Assembly: GCA_046756445.1 (NCBI GenBank)
Contig: JBHHWI010000008.1
Location: forward strand, 1-51,414
Origin: JACZWL01 sp046756445
GTDB taxonomy: Bacteria; Pseudomonadota; Gammaproteobacteria; Steroidobacterales; Woeseiaceae
Reading direction: 5' to 3'
Length of the DNA stretch: 51,414 bases
Both the position numbers and the translations under genes were made by a program. This document shows, in pieces, positions 33,412 through 41,536 of the stretch; the first letter of the stretch is position 1; every line of letters begins with the position of its first letter. A model generated the notes under the pieces. That model had not been told where the DNA came from. It saw only the letters and a list, made by a program, of their open reading frames with translations, and did not search any database.

Positions 33412-35166
33412 ATGCCTCGTATGACTCCCAGCGAAGCCTTCGTCGAGACCCTGGCTGCTCATGGCGTCACCGAGATATTCGGCATCATGGGTTCGGCGTT
33501 CATGGACGCGATGGATATTTTCGAGCCGGCCGGCATACGATTCATTCCGGTCGTGCACGAGCAGGGCGCCGCCCACATGGCCGACGGCTACTCGCGGGTT
33601 AGCGGGCGGCAGGGTGTGGTCACGGGCCAGAACGGTCCCGGCATCAGTAATTGCGTCACGGCGATTGCCGCGGCCTACTGGGCGCACTCGCCGGTCGTCA
33701 TCGTGACCCCCGAGGCCGGCACGATGGGCATGGGGCTCGGCGGCTTCCAGGAAGCCAACCAATTGCCGATGTTTCAGGAATTCACCAAATACCAGGTGCA
33801 CGTCAACAACCCGAATCGAATGGCCGAGCTGACCGGACGATGCTTCGATCGCGCCCTGTCGGAGATGGGCCCTGTGCAACTGAACATTCCGCGCGATTAT
33901 TTCTACGGCGATATCGATGTCGATATTCCGCAGCCGACGCGCCTCGACCGCGGACCGGGCGGAGAAAAGACCCTCAGCGAGGCCGCGGTGCTTCTCGGCA
34001 CAGCGAAGTTCCCGGTTATTGTGGCCGGCGGCGGTGTGGTCAACGCCGACGGCGTGGACCAGTGCAGGGCCCTGGCGGAACGCCTGGGCGCACCGGTCGT
34101 CAACAGTTACCTGCACAACGACTCGTTCCCCGCGAGTCATTCCCTGTGGTGCGGGCCGCTTGGCTACCAGGGTTCGAAGGCCGGCATGAAGCTGATCAGC
34201 AGCGCCGACGTCGTGCTGGCGCTCGGCACCCGTCTCGGGCCTTTCGGCACGCTGCCACAGTACGGGATGGAATACTGGCCGCAGGACGCGAAGATCATTC
34301 AGGTAGATGCCGATCACAGGATGCTGGGTCTCGTGAAAGAAATCTCGATTGGCATCTGCGGCGATGCGGCGGCCGCCGCGGAATCGCTATTACAGAGACT
34401 CGATGGCAAGACACTCGAATGCGACTCAACAAGAGACAAGCGTGCTCTGCAAATAAAAAAAGAAAAAGACGCCTGGGAAAAGGAACTGGATGAGTGGATT
34501 CACGAGCGCGACGATTTCAGCCTCGAGGCGATCGCCGGGGCCGGCGCGGGTTTGCTGCATCCCCGGCAGGCGCTGCGGGAACTGGAGAAGGCAATGCCCG
34601 AAGACGTGATGGTTTCAACAGACATCGGCAACATCAACTCGATTGCCAACAGCTACCTGCGATTCGAAAACCCCCGCAGCTTCTTCGCGGCGATGAGCTT
34701 CGGCAACTGCGGTTACGCGTTCCCGACCATCATCGGCGCAAAGGTCGCCGCACCCGATCGCCCCGCCATCTCGTATGCCGGCGAGGGCGCCTGGGGGATG
34801 AGCATGGGCGAGACGATGACCTGCGTGCGCGAGAAAATCCCTGTCACGGCGGTCGTTTTCAACAATGGCCAGTGGGGCGCGGAGAAGAAGAACCAGGTGG
34901 ACTTCTACAACCGCCGTTTCGTGGCCGGCGAACTCGACAATCCGAGCTTCGCCGGGATCGCTCGCGCGATGGGCGCCGAAGGCGTGACCGTCGATCGGCT
35001 GGAGGGCGTGGGTCCCGCGCTCACCTCGGCGCTCGGCCGGCAAATGACAGACGGCAAGATCACGGTCGTGGAGATCATGTGTACTCAGGAGCTCGGTGAT
35101 CCGTTCCGACGGGATGCGTTGTCCAGGCCGGTCAGATACTTGAAGAAATACAAAGGCTATGTCTAG
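33412..35166 (+). CDS. xsc: Sulfoacetaldehyde acetyltransferase
   Basis: ThDP enzyme of 584 residues that converts sulfoacetaldehyde and phosphate to acetyl phosphate and sulfite, the desulfonation step of taurine, isethionate and sulfoacetate catabolism. From memory of Xsc sequences, strong matches include MGSAFMDAMDIF, LGGFQEANQLPMFQEFTKY, PRDYFYG, YLHNDSFPASH, GPLGYQGSKA, QWGAEKKNQVDFYNRRF and ELGDPFRRDAL. Catalytic Glu50 is present. The ThDP/Mg motif normally reading GDG is GEG here (457-459; codon 34783-34785), a conservative but notable change. The citrate synthase gene overlaps its end by 8 bp. No taurine transaminase, taurine dehydrogenase small subunit or sulfite exporter is in the window. 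Confidence 0.88.
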   Translation: MPRMTPSEAFVETLAAHGVTEIFGIMGSAFMDAMDIFEPAGIRFIPVVHEQGAAHMADGYSRVSGRQGVVTGQNGPGISNCVTAIAAAYWAHSPVVIVTPEAGTMGMGLGGFQEANQLPMFQEFTKYQVHVNNPNRMAELTGRCFDRALSEMGPVQLNIPRDYFYGDIDVDIPQPTRLDRGPGGEKTLSEAAVLLGTAKFPVIVAGGGVVNADGVDQCRALAERLGAPVVNSYLHNDSFPASHSLWCGPLGYQGSKAGMKLISSADVVLALGTRLGPFGTLPQYGMEYWPQDAKIIQVDADHRMLGLVKEISIGICGDAAAAAESLLQRLDGKTLECDSTRDKRALQIKKEKDAWEKELDEWIHERDDFSLEAIAGAGAGLLHPRQALRELEKAMPEDVMVSTDIGNINSIANSYLRFENPRSFFAAMSFGNCGYAFPTIIGAKVAAPDRPAISYAGEGAWGMSMGETMTCVREKIPVTAVVFNNGQWGAEKKNQVDFYNRRFVAGELDNPSFAGIARAMGAEGVTVDRLEGVGPALTSALGRQMTDGKITVVEIMCTQELGDPFRRDALSRPVRYLKKYKGYV

Positions 35167-36304
35167 TCACTCCGACGAGCCGGCGCAAGTCCATCGCGGC
35201 CTCAAAGGCGTCTATTTCGAGCGCTCGGGCGTCAGCTCCATCGACGGTCGTGCCGGAGAGCTCCGCTACCGCGGTTATTCGATTCACGACCTGGCGGAAC
35301 AGTCGTCCTTCGAGGAAATCTGCTTCCTGCTGCTCCATGGAGAGCTGCCGACCGAATCCGAACTCGATGAGTTCGACTGTGCGCTGAAGGCGCTACGGAA
35401 TATCCCGGACACGGTGCATGACATTATTCGCAAGACCAGACATGCACATCCGATGGATGTGCTGCGAACCGCCGTCTCAGCCCTCGGCGCGCTCGATGAG
35501 GATGCGAGTAACATTTCACGGGATGTGGTGCTGAAAAAAGGCCTCAGCCTCACGTCTCAGGTACCCGTCATCGTTGCGGCCCATCACCGCCTTAGGAATG
35601 GCGTTGAACCGGTCTCGCCGAGCCGGGACCTGGGCCATGCAGCGAACTTTCTCTACATGCTGAAGGGCGAGGCTCCCAGCGAGAATGCCGCCGCACTCAT
35701 GGACACGGACATGATTCTGCACGCCGAGCATGGTTCCAACGCGTCGTCTTTCACGGCGCGCGTGGTTACCGGGACCGGCGCAAATGTGTATGCAGCCGTG
35801 ACGGCGGCGATCGGCGCGCTGTCGGGTCCTGCGCACGGCGGCGCCGCAGAGAACGTCATGAAAATGGCGCAGGAGATAGGCGATCCGGCCAATGCGGCCG
35901 ACTATGTGCGTGCAAGGCGCAAGATGCGCGAACCCATCATGGGTTTCGGCCATCGCGTGTACCGTGCCGAGGATCCGCGGGCGAAACATCTGCGCGCCGG
36001 TGTCGAACGCTTGTCGAAAGAGATGGGCGAACCGCGGTGGTATGAGATTCTTCGGGCGGTTGAAAAGGCGATGGCGCGCTACTCACGACACGGCGTCAAC
36101 GTCAATGTCGATTTCTATGCGGGCGTCGTTTACCACTTGCATGAAATCCCCAACGACCTGTTCGTGCCGATATTCGCGATCGGACGTGTGCCCGGCTGGA
36201 CGGCACAGATCCTCGAGCAACTCCGGCAGAACATTTTGATCCGGCCGCTTACCCTGTACAACGGCCCGGTGGCGAGGCCGTATGTACCATTAGCCGAACG
36301 CTAG
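35159..36304 (+). CDS. gltA: Citrate synthase family enzyme
   Basis: A 381-residue citrate or 2-methylcitrate synthase of the short dimeric type. Catalytic residues are visible as His in ILHAEHGSNAS, His in SGPAHGGA and Asp in NVDFYAG. The N terminus GVYFERSGVSSIDGRAGELRYRG, cut here for length, is typical of this class. The ATG at 35159 overlaps the xsc stop by 8 bp with AAAGG just before it, so it is translated with Xsc; acetyl-CoA derived from acetyl phosphate would feed straight into it. Propionyl-CoA use (PrpC-like) cannot be excluded. Its TAG shares the palindrome CTAG (36301-36304) with the stop of the convergent pta gene. Confidence 0.86.
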   Translation: MSSHSDEPAQVHRGLKGVYFERSGVSSIDGRAGELRYRGYSIHDLAEQSSFEEICFLLLHGELPTESELDEFDCALKALRNIPDTVHDIIRKTRHAHPMDVLRTAVSALGALDEDASNISRDVVLKKGLSLTSQVPVIVAAHHRLRNGVEPVSPSRDLGHAANFLYMLKGEAPSENAAALMDTDMILHAEHGSNASSFTARVVTGTGANVYAAVTAAIGALSGPAHGGAAENVMKMAQEIGDPANAADYVRARRKMREPIMGFGHRVYRAEDPRAKHLRAGVERLSKEMGEPRWYEILRAVEKAMARYSRHGVNVNVDFYAGVVYHLHEIPNDLFVPIFAIGRVPGWTAQILEQLRQNILIRPLTLYNGPVARPYVPLAER

Positions 36305-37284
36305 TCGATCACTGCACTTGCCATGGTCACGATGGCCGTCGCGACGATGTCTTCGACCGATGCGCCCCGCGACAGATCGCTGACCGGGCGCGCGAAGCCC
36401 TGAAGCAGCGGGCCGAGTGCCCTGGCGCCGGCAAGGTGCTGGGTGAGTTTGTAGGCGATGTTGCCCGCGTTCAGATCCGGGAAAATCAGTACGTTGGCGC
36501 GACCGGCGACCGGGCCCGCGTCCCGGAGCTTGAGATTCGCCACGCGATCCACGAGTGCGGCATCGGCTTGCAGCTCGCCCTCGATACAGATGTCCGGCGC
36601 GCGTTCGGCAGCGAGCTCCGCCGCTTCCCGCATTTTCCTCGCCAGGGCATGTTCGCCGCTGCCTTTGGTCGAGAAGGACAGAAAAGCGACGCGTGGCTCT
36701 TCGTCGAGCAGCGCCTTCGCGGTTTCGGCGGAGGCGATGGCGATGTCCGCCAGCGTCTCCCGGTCCGGATCCACGTTCAGCGCGCAATCGGCATAGATCA
36801 GCGCCTGCTCCCGTTCGCCGAGCAGCATCAGGAATGAACTCGACGGCGCACGTATGCCTTCAGCCAGTCCAATGGTCATCAGGCTCGCCTCGATGACCCT
36901 GGCGGTCGTGCTGCTCACTCCGGCCAGCATCGCATCGGCCTGACCGGCTCTGACCATCGATCCACCGAAGAACAGGGGTCTGGAGACGATTCGGCGAGCG
37001 AGCTTGAGAGCAGTTTTCGGCCGCTGTTCCAGGCACTGCTCTGCAAACGCATCGAGGTGTTCGCTGCCGGCCGGATCGAGCACCGTCATGTCTTCCAACG
37101 ATACCCGGGCATTCCCGGCAGCCGCCTCGATATGCTGAGGCGACCCGAGCAGCACGATTCTCGCGAGGCCACGATCCCGCAGAATCCGCGCCGCACGCAG
37201 TACCCGGTCCTCTGCGCCCTCGGGCAGTACCAGAACGGCTTTTTTTCCCCGGAGTCCTCGGGCCAGGCGGTCCAGCGGCTTCAT
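36301..37284 (-). CDS. pta: Phosphate acetyltransferase
   Basis: A 327-residue short-form phosphotransacetylase (acetyl phosphate + CoA to acetyl-CoA + phosphate). Family segments are ADAMLAGVSSTTARVIEASL, FLMLLGEREQALIYADCALN and NVLIFPDLNAGNIAYKL. It is the last gene of the minus-strand lipid operon: its ATG is one base away from the gpsA stop. Functionally it also completes the Xsc reaction encoded on the opposite strand, because Xsc yields acetyl phosphate. The two transcription units converge and overlap at CTAG, so antisense interference between them is possible. Confidence 0.9.
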   Translation of the reverse strand: MKPLDRLARGLRGKKAVLVLPEGAEDRVLRAARILRDRGLARIVLLGSPQHIEAAAGNARVSLEDMTVLDPAGSEHLDAFAEQCLEQRPKTALKLARRIVSRPLFFGGSMVRAGQADAMLAGVSSTTARVIEASLMTIGLAEGIRAPSSSFLMLLGEREQALIYADCALNVDPDRETLADIAIASAETAKALLDEEPRVAFLSFSTKGSGEHALARKMREAAELAAERAPDICIEGELQADAALVDRVANLKLRDAGPVAGRANVLIFPDLNAGNIAYKLTQHLAGARALGPLLQGFARPVSDLSRGASVEDIVATAIVTMASAVID

Positions 37285-37285
37285 G

Positions 37286-38287
37286 TCAGCCGGGCTCCGA
37301 TTCTGCCCCGGCTGTAGTCCTCAGCAGACCACGAAACGCGCGTTTAGCGTCGCGCTTTTCCTGCACGACTTCATAGACCTCTTGCGCAATCGGCATTTCC
37401 ACGTGGTACTCCTCGGCGAGCGCCATGACCGTCGGCGCACTCTTGACGCCCTCGGCCACCATGTACATCTCGTCGGTGATTTTCCTGATCGACCTGCCCC
37501 TGCCGAGTTCGAAACCGACCGTGCGATTACGGCTCTGCGCGCTCGTACAGGTCGCGACCAGGTCCCCCATGCCGGTAAGGCCTGCAAAAGTCTGCGGCTC
37601 TCCTCCCATGGCAACGCCGAGACGGGTAATCTCGGCGAGTCCGCGCGTGATGACGGCGGAGCGCGTGTTCTCGCCGGCGCCCTGCCCGTCTCCCATGCCG
37701 GCAGCGATCGCAATAATGTTTTTCAACACGCCGCCCAGTTCGCAACCGATCACGTCGTGATTCGTATAAACACGAAACAGCCCGCTGTTGAATACGTTCT
37801 GCAGCGCCTTGACGATGACCTCGTCGGCCATCGCGATGACGCTCGCCGCTGCGTAGCCGGCCATGATCTCCCGTGCCAGATTCGGTCCGGTCAACACGCC
37901 GGCGGGATGTCCGGGTAACACGTCCTCGATGATTTCGGTCATGCGCATTTTCGTGCCGGGTTCGAGACCCTTGGAAAGGCTGACCACGGGCACCCAGGGT
38001 CGAATGTGCTCATTGACCTGCTCCAGCACACCGCGAAAACCCGGCGACGGAATGCCCATGACGATGACGTCCCTGCCCTCGACTGCCTCCTCGATGTCCG
38101 CCGTTGCGACGAGGCGTTCGGGAAGAGTCGCATCCGGAAGGAATTTCCTGTTCGTATGTTGCTTGTTGATCTCGTCGACCGTCGCCGGATCACGTGCCCA
38201 CAGGGTAACGGAAGCGTTCCGCGCGATGAGAGCACCGACGGTCGTACCCCAGGAGCCGCCGCCCATCAATCCGACCCTGAGATGCAC
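37286..38287 (-). CDS. gpsA: NAD(P)-dependent glycerol-3-phosphate dehydrogenase
   Basis: A 333-residue enzyme reducing dihydroxyacetone phosphate to sn-glycerol 3-phosphate for glycerolipid synthesis. The nucleotide motif is GGGSWGTTVG, followed by SLSKGLEPGTKMRMTEI, TGPNLAREI and the catalytic Lys in CELGGVLKNIIAIAAGM; the C-terminal signature is TGMGDLVATCTS. Full length for the family. It starts three bases after the stop of the hydrolase gene, in the same operon as plsB, plsC and the triacylglycerol synthase, and so supplies their acyl acceptor. Confidence 0.93.
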   Translation of the reverse strand: MHLRVGLMGGGSWGTTVGALIARNASVTLWARDPATVDEINKQHTNRKFLPDATLPERLVATADIEEAVEGRDVIVMGIPSPGFRGVLEQVNEHIRPWVPVVSLSKGLEPGTKMRMTEIIEDVLPGHPAGVLTGPNLAREIMAGYAAASVIAMADEVIVKALQNVFNSGLFRVYTNHDVIGCELGGVLKNIIAIAAGMGDGQGAGENTRSAVITRGLAEITRLGVAMGGEPQTFAGLTGMGDLVATCTSAQSRNRTVGFELGRGRSIRKITDEMYMVAEGVKSAPTVMALAEEYHVEMPIAQEVYEVVQEKRDAKRAFRGLLRTTAGAESEPG

Positions 38288-38290
38288 TGC

Positions 38291-39220
38291 TTACCCCCCG
38301 GCAATGAGCGCGATTTGGTGCCGGGCCGACTCCGCCGGGCACTCGATCATCGGTATGTGTCCCGCGTCTTCGATTATCACGACTTCATTATCGGGAATGG
38401 CGTCTGCCATGACGTCAGCGCAGCTGATATCGATGAGTCTGTCATGGCGGCCCCAGATGATCAACGTCGGCATCGCGACATCACCCAGTCGGTCTGTCAG
38501 TGAATGCTCGCGTGCGCTCTTGACAATCGTCCAGAAGATTCCATCGAGAAAATCGAAATGCCGGCGGTGAATCTCGAACATGGCTTTCTTGAGGATTTTC
38601 GGAGTCGGGATTTGCTTGTGCATGATGAACTGCAACAATCGGTCGAAATCGTCAATTGATGCCGCCACCAGTGGATTGTCGCCATCGTCGATGGCGAGTT
38701 CGAGCTCGCTCTTGTTGGTGGCCGTCACGCCCGCGTTGTCGATCAGCGTCAGCGATCTGAGTTCACGCCCGTGTGTGAGCGCGTAGTCGAGCGCGATATA
38801 ACCGCCCATCGAGTTGCCGGTCAGATGCATCTGTTGCAGGCCGAGCTCGGTGCAAAACGCATGCAGGCGTGCCGTCTGCGCCGCCACGCCGTAGTCCCAG
38901 TCCGGATTTCGGACGTTTTCGCCGAAACCGGGCAGGTCCGGCGCAATCACACGATGGCGCCCGGTGAAACAGTGCGCGTACAGGAGCCAGTTGTCCTTGT
39001 CGCCGCCGAAGCCGTGAACCATCACGACGGTCTCGGCGTTTGCGGGGCCGCCTTCCAGATAGGGCCAGGGGACGCCGTCCACAATGACGGATTTCGCCGA
39101 CAGTCGGGCCCATTTGCGTCCGAGCCGGATGATCGAGGCGACCAATTGCTGCGGAAACGCAAAGTACAGGACAAGAATTGCGACGCCCGCTGCCAGCAGC
39201 AGCCAGTAGATCCAGCTCAT
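38291..39220 (-). CDS. Membrane-anchored alpha/beta hydrolase
   Basis: A 309-residue alpha/beta-hydrolase with one N-terminal membrane span (residues about 4-22). The oxyanion segment is VMVHGFGGDKDNW, the nucleophile Ser is in GNSMGG, Asp in GRHDRLID and His in DAGHIPMIECP, a complete triad. Relatives are lipases and esterases acting on acylglycerols. Its ATG overlaps the stop of the preceding lipase gene (ATGA). With the monoacylglycerol lipase it gives the operon a lipid-breakdown arm; the precise ester is unknown. Confidence 0.86.
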   Translation of the reverse strand: MSWIYWLLLAAGVAILVLYFAFPQQLVASIIRLGRKWARLSAKSVIVDGVPWPYLEGGPANAETVVMVHGFGGDKDNWLLYAHCFTGRHRVIAPDLPGFGENVRNPDWDYGVAAQTARLHAFCTELGLQQMHLTGNSMGGYIALDYALTHGRELRSLTLIDNAGVTATNKSELELAIDDGDNPLVAASIDDFDRLLQFIMHKQIPTPKILKKAMFEIHRRHFDFLDGIFWTIVKSAREHSLTDRLGDVAMPTLIIWGRHDRLIDISCADVMADAIPDNEVVIIEDAGHIPMIECPAESARHQIALIAGG

Positions 39221-40050
39221 GTATGTGGCACCAGCCAGTTCGCGACGTCGGTCATGACGTCCTCCTGCTCGGGTTCGTTGTAGATCTCGTGGTACAGGCC
39301 ATCGTAGATGACCAGCTTCCTGTCGCTCGAGCTTATCCTGTCGTGCAGCATCTTCGAGCCTTCGGGATCGGTCAGGCCGTCCGCCGACCCGTGAAGGATC
39401 AGCATGGGCAATCCGATGGCGGCGACCTTGTCCTCGAGCCCCTGCATCGAGGCGAAAAGCTGCTCGGCGAGGCGCGCCGTCACTTTGCCGGTAAAGACCA
39501 GCGGGTCCGAGCGATAGCGCTCGACGACCCCGGGATCCCTGCTGATTGCCGACGCGTCGAGCTGCATCACGCGCAGCTTCGGCAGGACCGCGGAGAGCAG
39601 GCGCATGACGAGGCCCTGCAGCCGGGACGGTCGGACCGCGGGACGGACGGCGGCGCCCGAGAGAATGCAGCCGGCGAACTCGGACTGATGTTCGAGCAGG
39701 ACGTGTGTCGCGATCAACCCGCCCATGCTGTGCCCAACCAGGAATACGGGAATACCGCGACAATGCTCGCGGATTTCTTCCAGCAGCAACAGAACGCCGT
39801 CGGTGAATTCCGAGAATTGACCGATATGACAGCGATCGCCATCCGATCTTCCGTGGCCCGGATGATCCAGACCGAACACCGCGTATCCCCGGTCAGTAAA
39901 GAACCGCGCAAAGTGCTGGTAGCGCCCACAGTGCTCGGCGAGCCCATGTGCCACGAGCAGGACTGCTTTCGCGCCGCCCTCCGGCATCCAGTGTTGGTAA
40001 TAGAGACAAGCACCACTGGCGGCTTGCAGTGCGCCCTCGCCGTGCCTCAT
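39217..40050 (-). CDS. Monoacylglycerol lipase-like alpha/beta hydrolase
   Basis: A 277-residue soluble hydrolase of the monoacylglycerol lipase family (serine aminopeptidase S33-like). The HG motif is VAHGLAEHCGRYQHFA, the nucleophile Ser is in VGHSMGG, Asp in LHGSADGLTDP, and His in LYHEIYNEPEQ, the last being diagnostic for bacterial monoacylglycerol lipases. ATG at 40050 overlaps the TAA of the WS/DGAT gene (TAATG), so the two are translationally coupled. It likely hydrolyses monoacylglycerol from storage lipid turnover. Confidence 0.88.
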   Translation of the reverse strand: MRHGEGALQAASGACLYYQHWMPEGGAKAVLLVAHGLAEHCGRYQHFARFFTDRGYAVFGLDHPGHGRSDGDRCHIGQFSEFTDGVLLLLEEIREHCRGIPVFLVGHSMGGLIATHVLLEHQSEFAGCILSGAAVRPAVRPSRLQGLVMRLLSAVLPKLRVMQLDASAISRDPGVVERYRSDPLVFTGKVTARLAEQLFASMQGLEDKVAAIGLPMLILHGSADGLTDPEGSKMLHDRISSSDRKLVIYDGLYHEIYNEPEQEDVMTDVANWLVPHT

Positions 40051-41513
40051 TACGGCGTCACTTGCTTCGGCGCCCGGTCGTCGCCGGCCGGTGCAAGGTC
40101 CCTGGCGGACTGAAGCAATTCCTGCAGCGAGCCCCGCAGGCACTCCATGAAGAAGCCGATGTCGGGCATGATCTCCCGCGTCGATGTGACGCTGAACGAG
40201 ATCTGGCCTGCGTAACTCGGCGTCGCGATGAAAAGGCCCATGCCGTTCGCCAGGGGCGCCATGCCGAAGCTGTGCAGCATCTTCGCGCCGGCCATATAGA
40301 GCGCCGTTTGCGGTCCGGGCACGTTGGAAATGAACAGGTTGCAGAGTCTCGGCGCCATTCCGGCCCGGAGCACCAGCCTTCCTGCAATGAGCTGCGTTGC
40401 GGCGGGCACGTGCTGCGTCAGATCCGTCATCAAGCGGGCCGACAGGCCCGACTTTGCCTCCTTGGAGCGCCTTGTCGTCTTCGAAATTTCGCGCAGCCGT
40501 ACCACCGGGTCCTCGATGTCCGTGAATATACGCGAAGTCATCGCTGTGATCCGGTTGCCGCCGTGTGCGGGATCGGCCGACATGCCCTTGTTCGGCCGGG
40601 CATTGATCGGCACCCAGGCCACCAGGGACCTGTCCGGCAACTGCCCGTGGTGCTGCAAATATCGACGCAGGCCGCCACCGCAAACGCCGAGCACGACATC
40701 ATTGATCGTGGCGCCTTCGACGGCCTGCTTTATGGCTTTCAAATCGGCGAGATTGAAAATTGCGGCATCGAACATTTTGTGCGCCGACACCGGGACGTTG
40801 AATCTCGTTCCGGGAACGCCGGCGGCATCGTCGTCCGGGCGCAACGCGTTCTGAACCGCCTGATACAGCGTCGGGGCGCTTCGCATGACGGTGTCTATCA
40901 TCCGTACGGGCGAAGTCGCGTTGTTGAGTAACGCCCGGCCGAGCATCTCCAGCAGACCAGGTTTGCGCGAAGACTCGAGACTTTCAACCGCTGCGTCGAG
41001 CGCCGGCGTACCAGTGGCATCGATATCATGCAACGCGCCGAAGAACTTGGTCGCCGAAGTACCGTCCACGGCGGCGTGGTGGATTTTTGTCGCTATCGCG
41101 TAACTCCCGGCCGGCAGTCCCTCGACATTGTCGAGCCCTTCCACCACGTATATCTCCCATGGCGGTCGCTGCATCGCCAGCGGTCGCGAATGATAGCGAG
41201 CCATGTGTATGCAAAACTGCCGCCAGTCACCGGGCTCGGGCAGGCGGCCGTGACGAATGTGAAATTCGATATCGAAAAACTCGTCGTCTACCCAGTACGG
41301 ATAATCGAGCTCGAACGGCACGTGAACGAGCCGGCGCCTGAATATCGGCGACGCGTCGAGGCGGCTCTCGACATGCTGAATGATGTCTTTGAATCGAACC
41401 ATTCCGTTCAAAGCGGAAGATGGATCGTAAATGTAGACGGCGGTGATGTGCGTCAGGTTATCTTTCGACTCCATGTAGAGAAACTGTGCATCCTGGGCGC
41501 TGAGTTGTTGCAT
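40050..41513 (-). CDS. Wax ester synthase/diacylglycerol O-acyltransferase
   Basis: Bifunctional WS/DGAT of 487 residues that joins acyl-CoA to diacylglycerol or fatty alcohol, giving triacylglycerol or wax ester. The catalytic HHAAVDG lies at residues 145-151, PLF/NIS-type features are seen as ISNVPGPQTALYMAGA, and the family N terminus is QQLSAQDAQFLYMES. Full length for the family. It lies downstream of plsB and upstream of the lipase in one operon. This is the committed neutral-lipid storage step. Confidence 0.92.
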   Translation of the reverse strand: MQQLSAQDAQFLYMESKDNLTHITAVYIYDPSSALNGMVRFKDIIQHVESRLDASPIFRRRLVHVPFELDYPYWVDDEFFDIEFHIRHGRLPEPGDWRQFCIHMARYHSRPLAMQRPPWEIYVVEGLDNVEGLPAGSYAIATKIHHAAVDGTSATKFFGALHDIDATGTPALDAAVESLESSRKPGLLEMLGRALLNNATSPVRMIDTVMRSAPTLYQAVQNALRPDDDAAGVPGTRFNVPVSAHKMFDAAIFNLADLKAIKQAVEGATINDVVLGVCGGGLRRYLQHHGQLPDRSLVAWVPINARPNKGMSADPAHGGNRITAMTSRIFTDIEDPVVRLREISKTTRRSKEAKSGLSARLMTDLTQHVPAATQLIAGRLVLRAGMAPRLCNLFISNVPGPQTALYMAGAKMLHSFGMAPLANGMGLFIATPSYAGQISFSVTSTREIMPDIGFFMECLRGSLQELLQSARDLAPAGDDRAPKQVTP

Positions 41514-41536
41514 GTGTCCCCGTCCCTGATCGGCTG

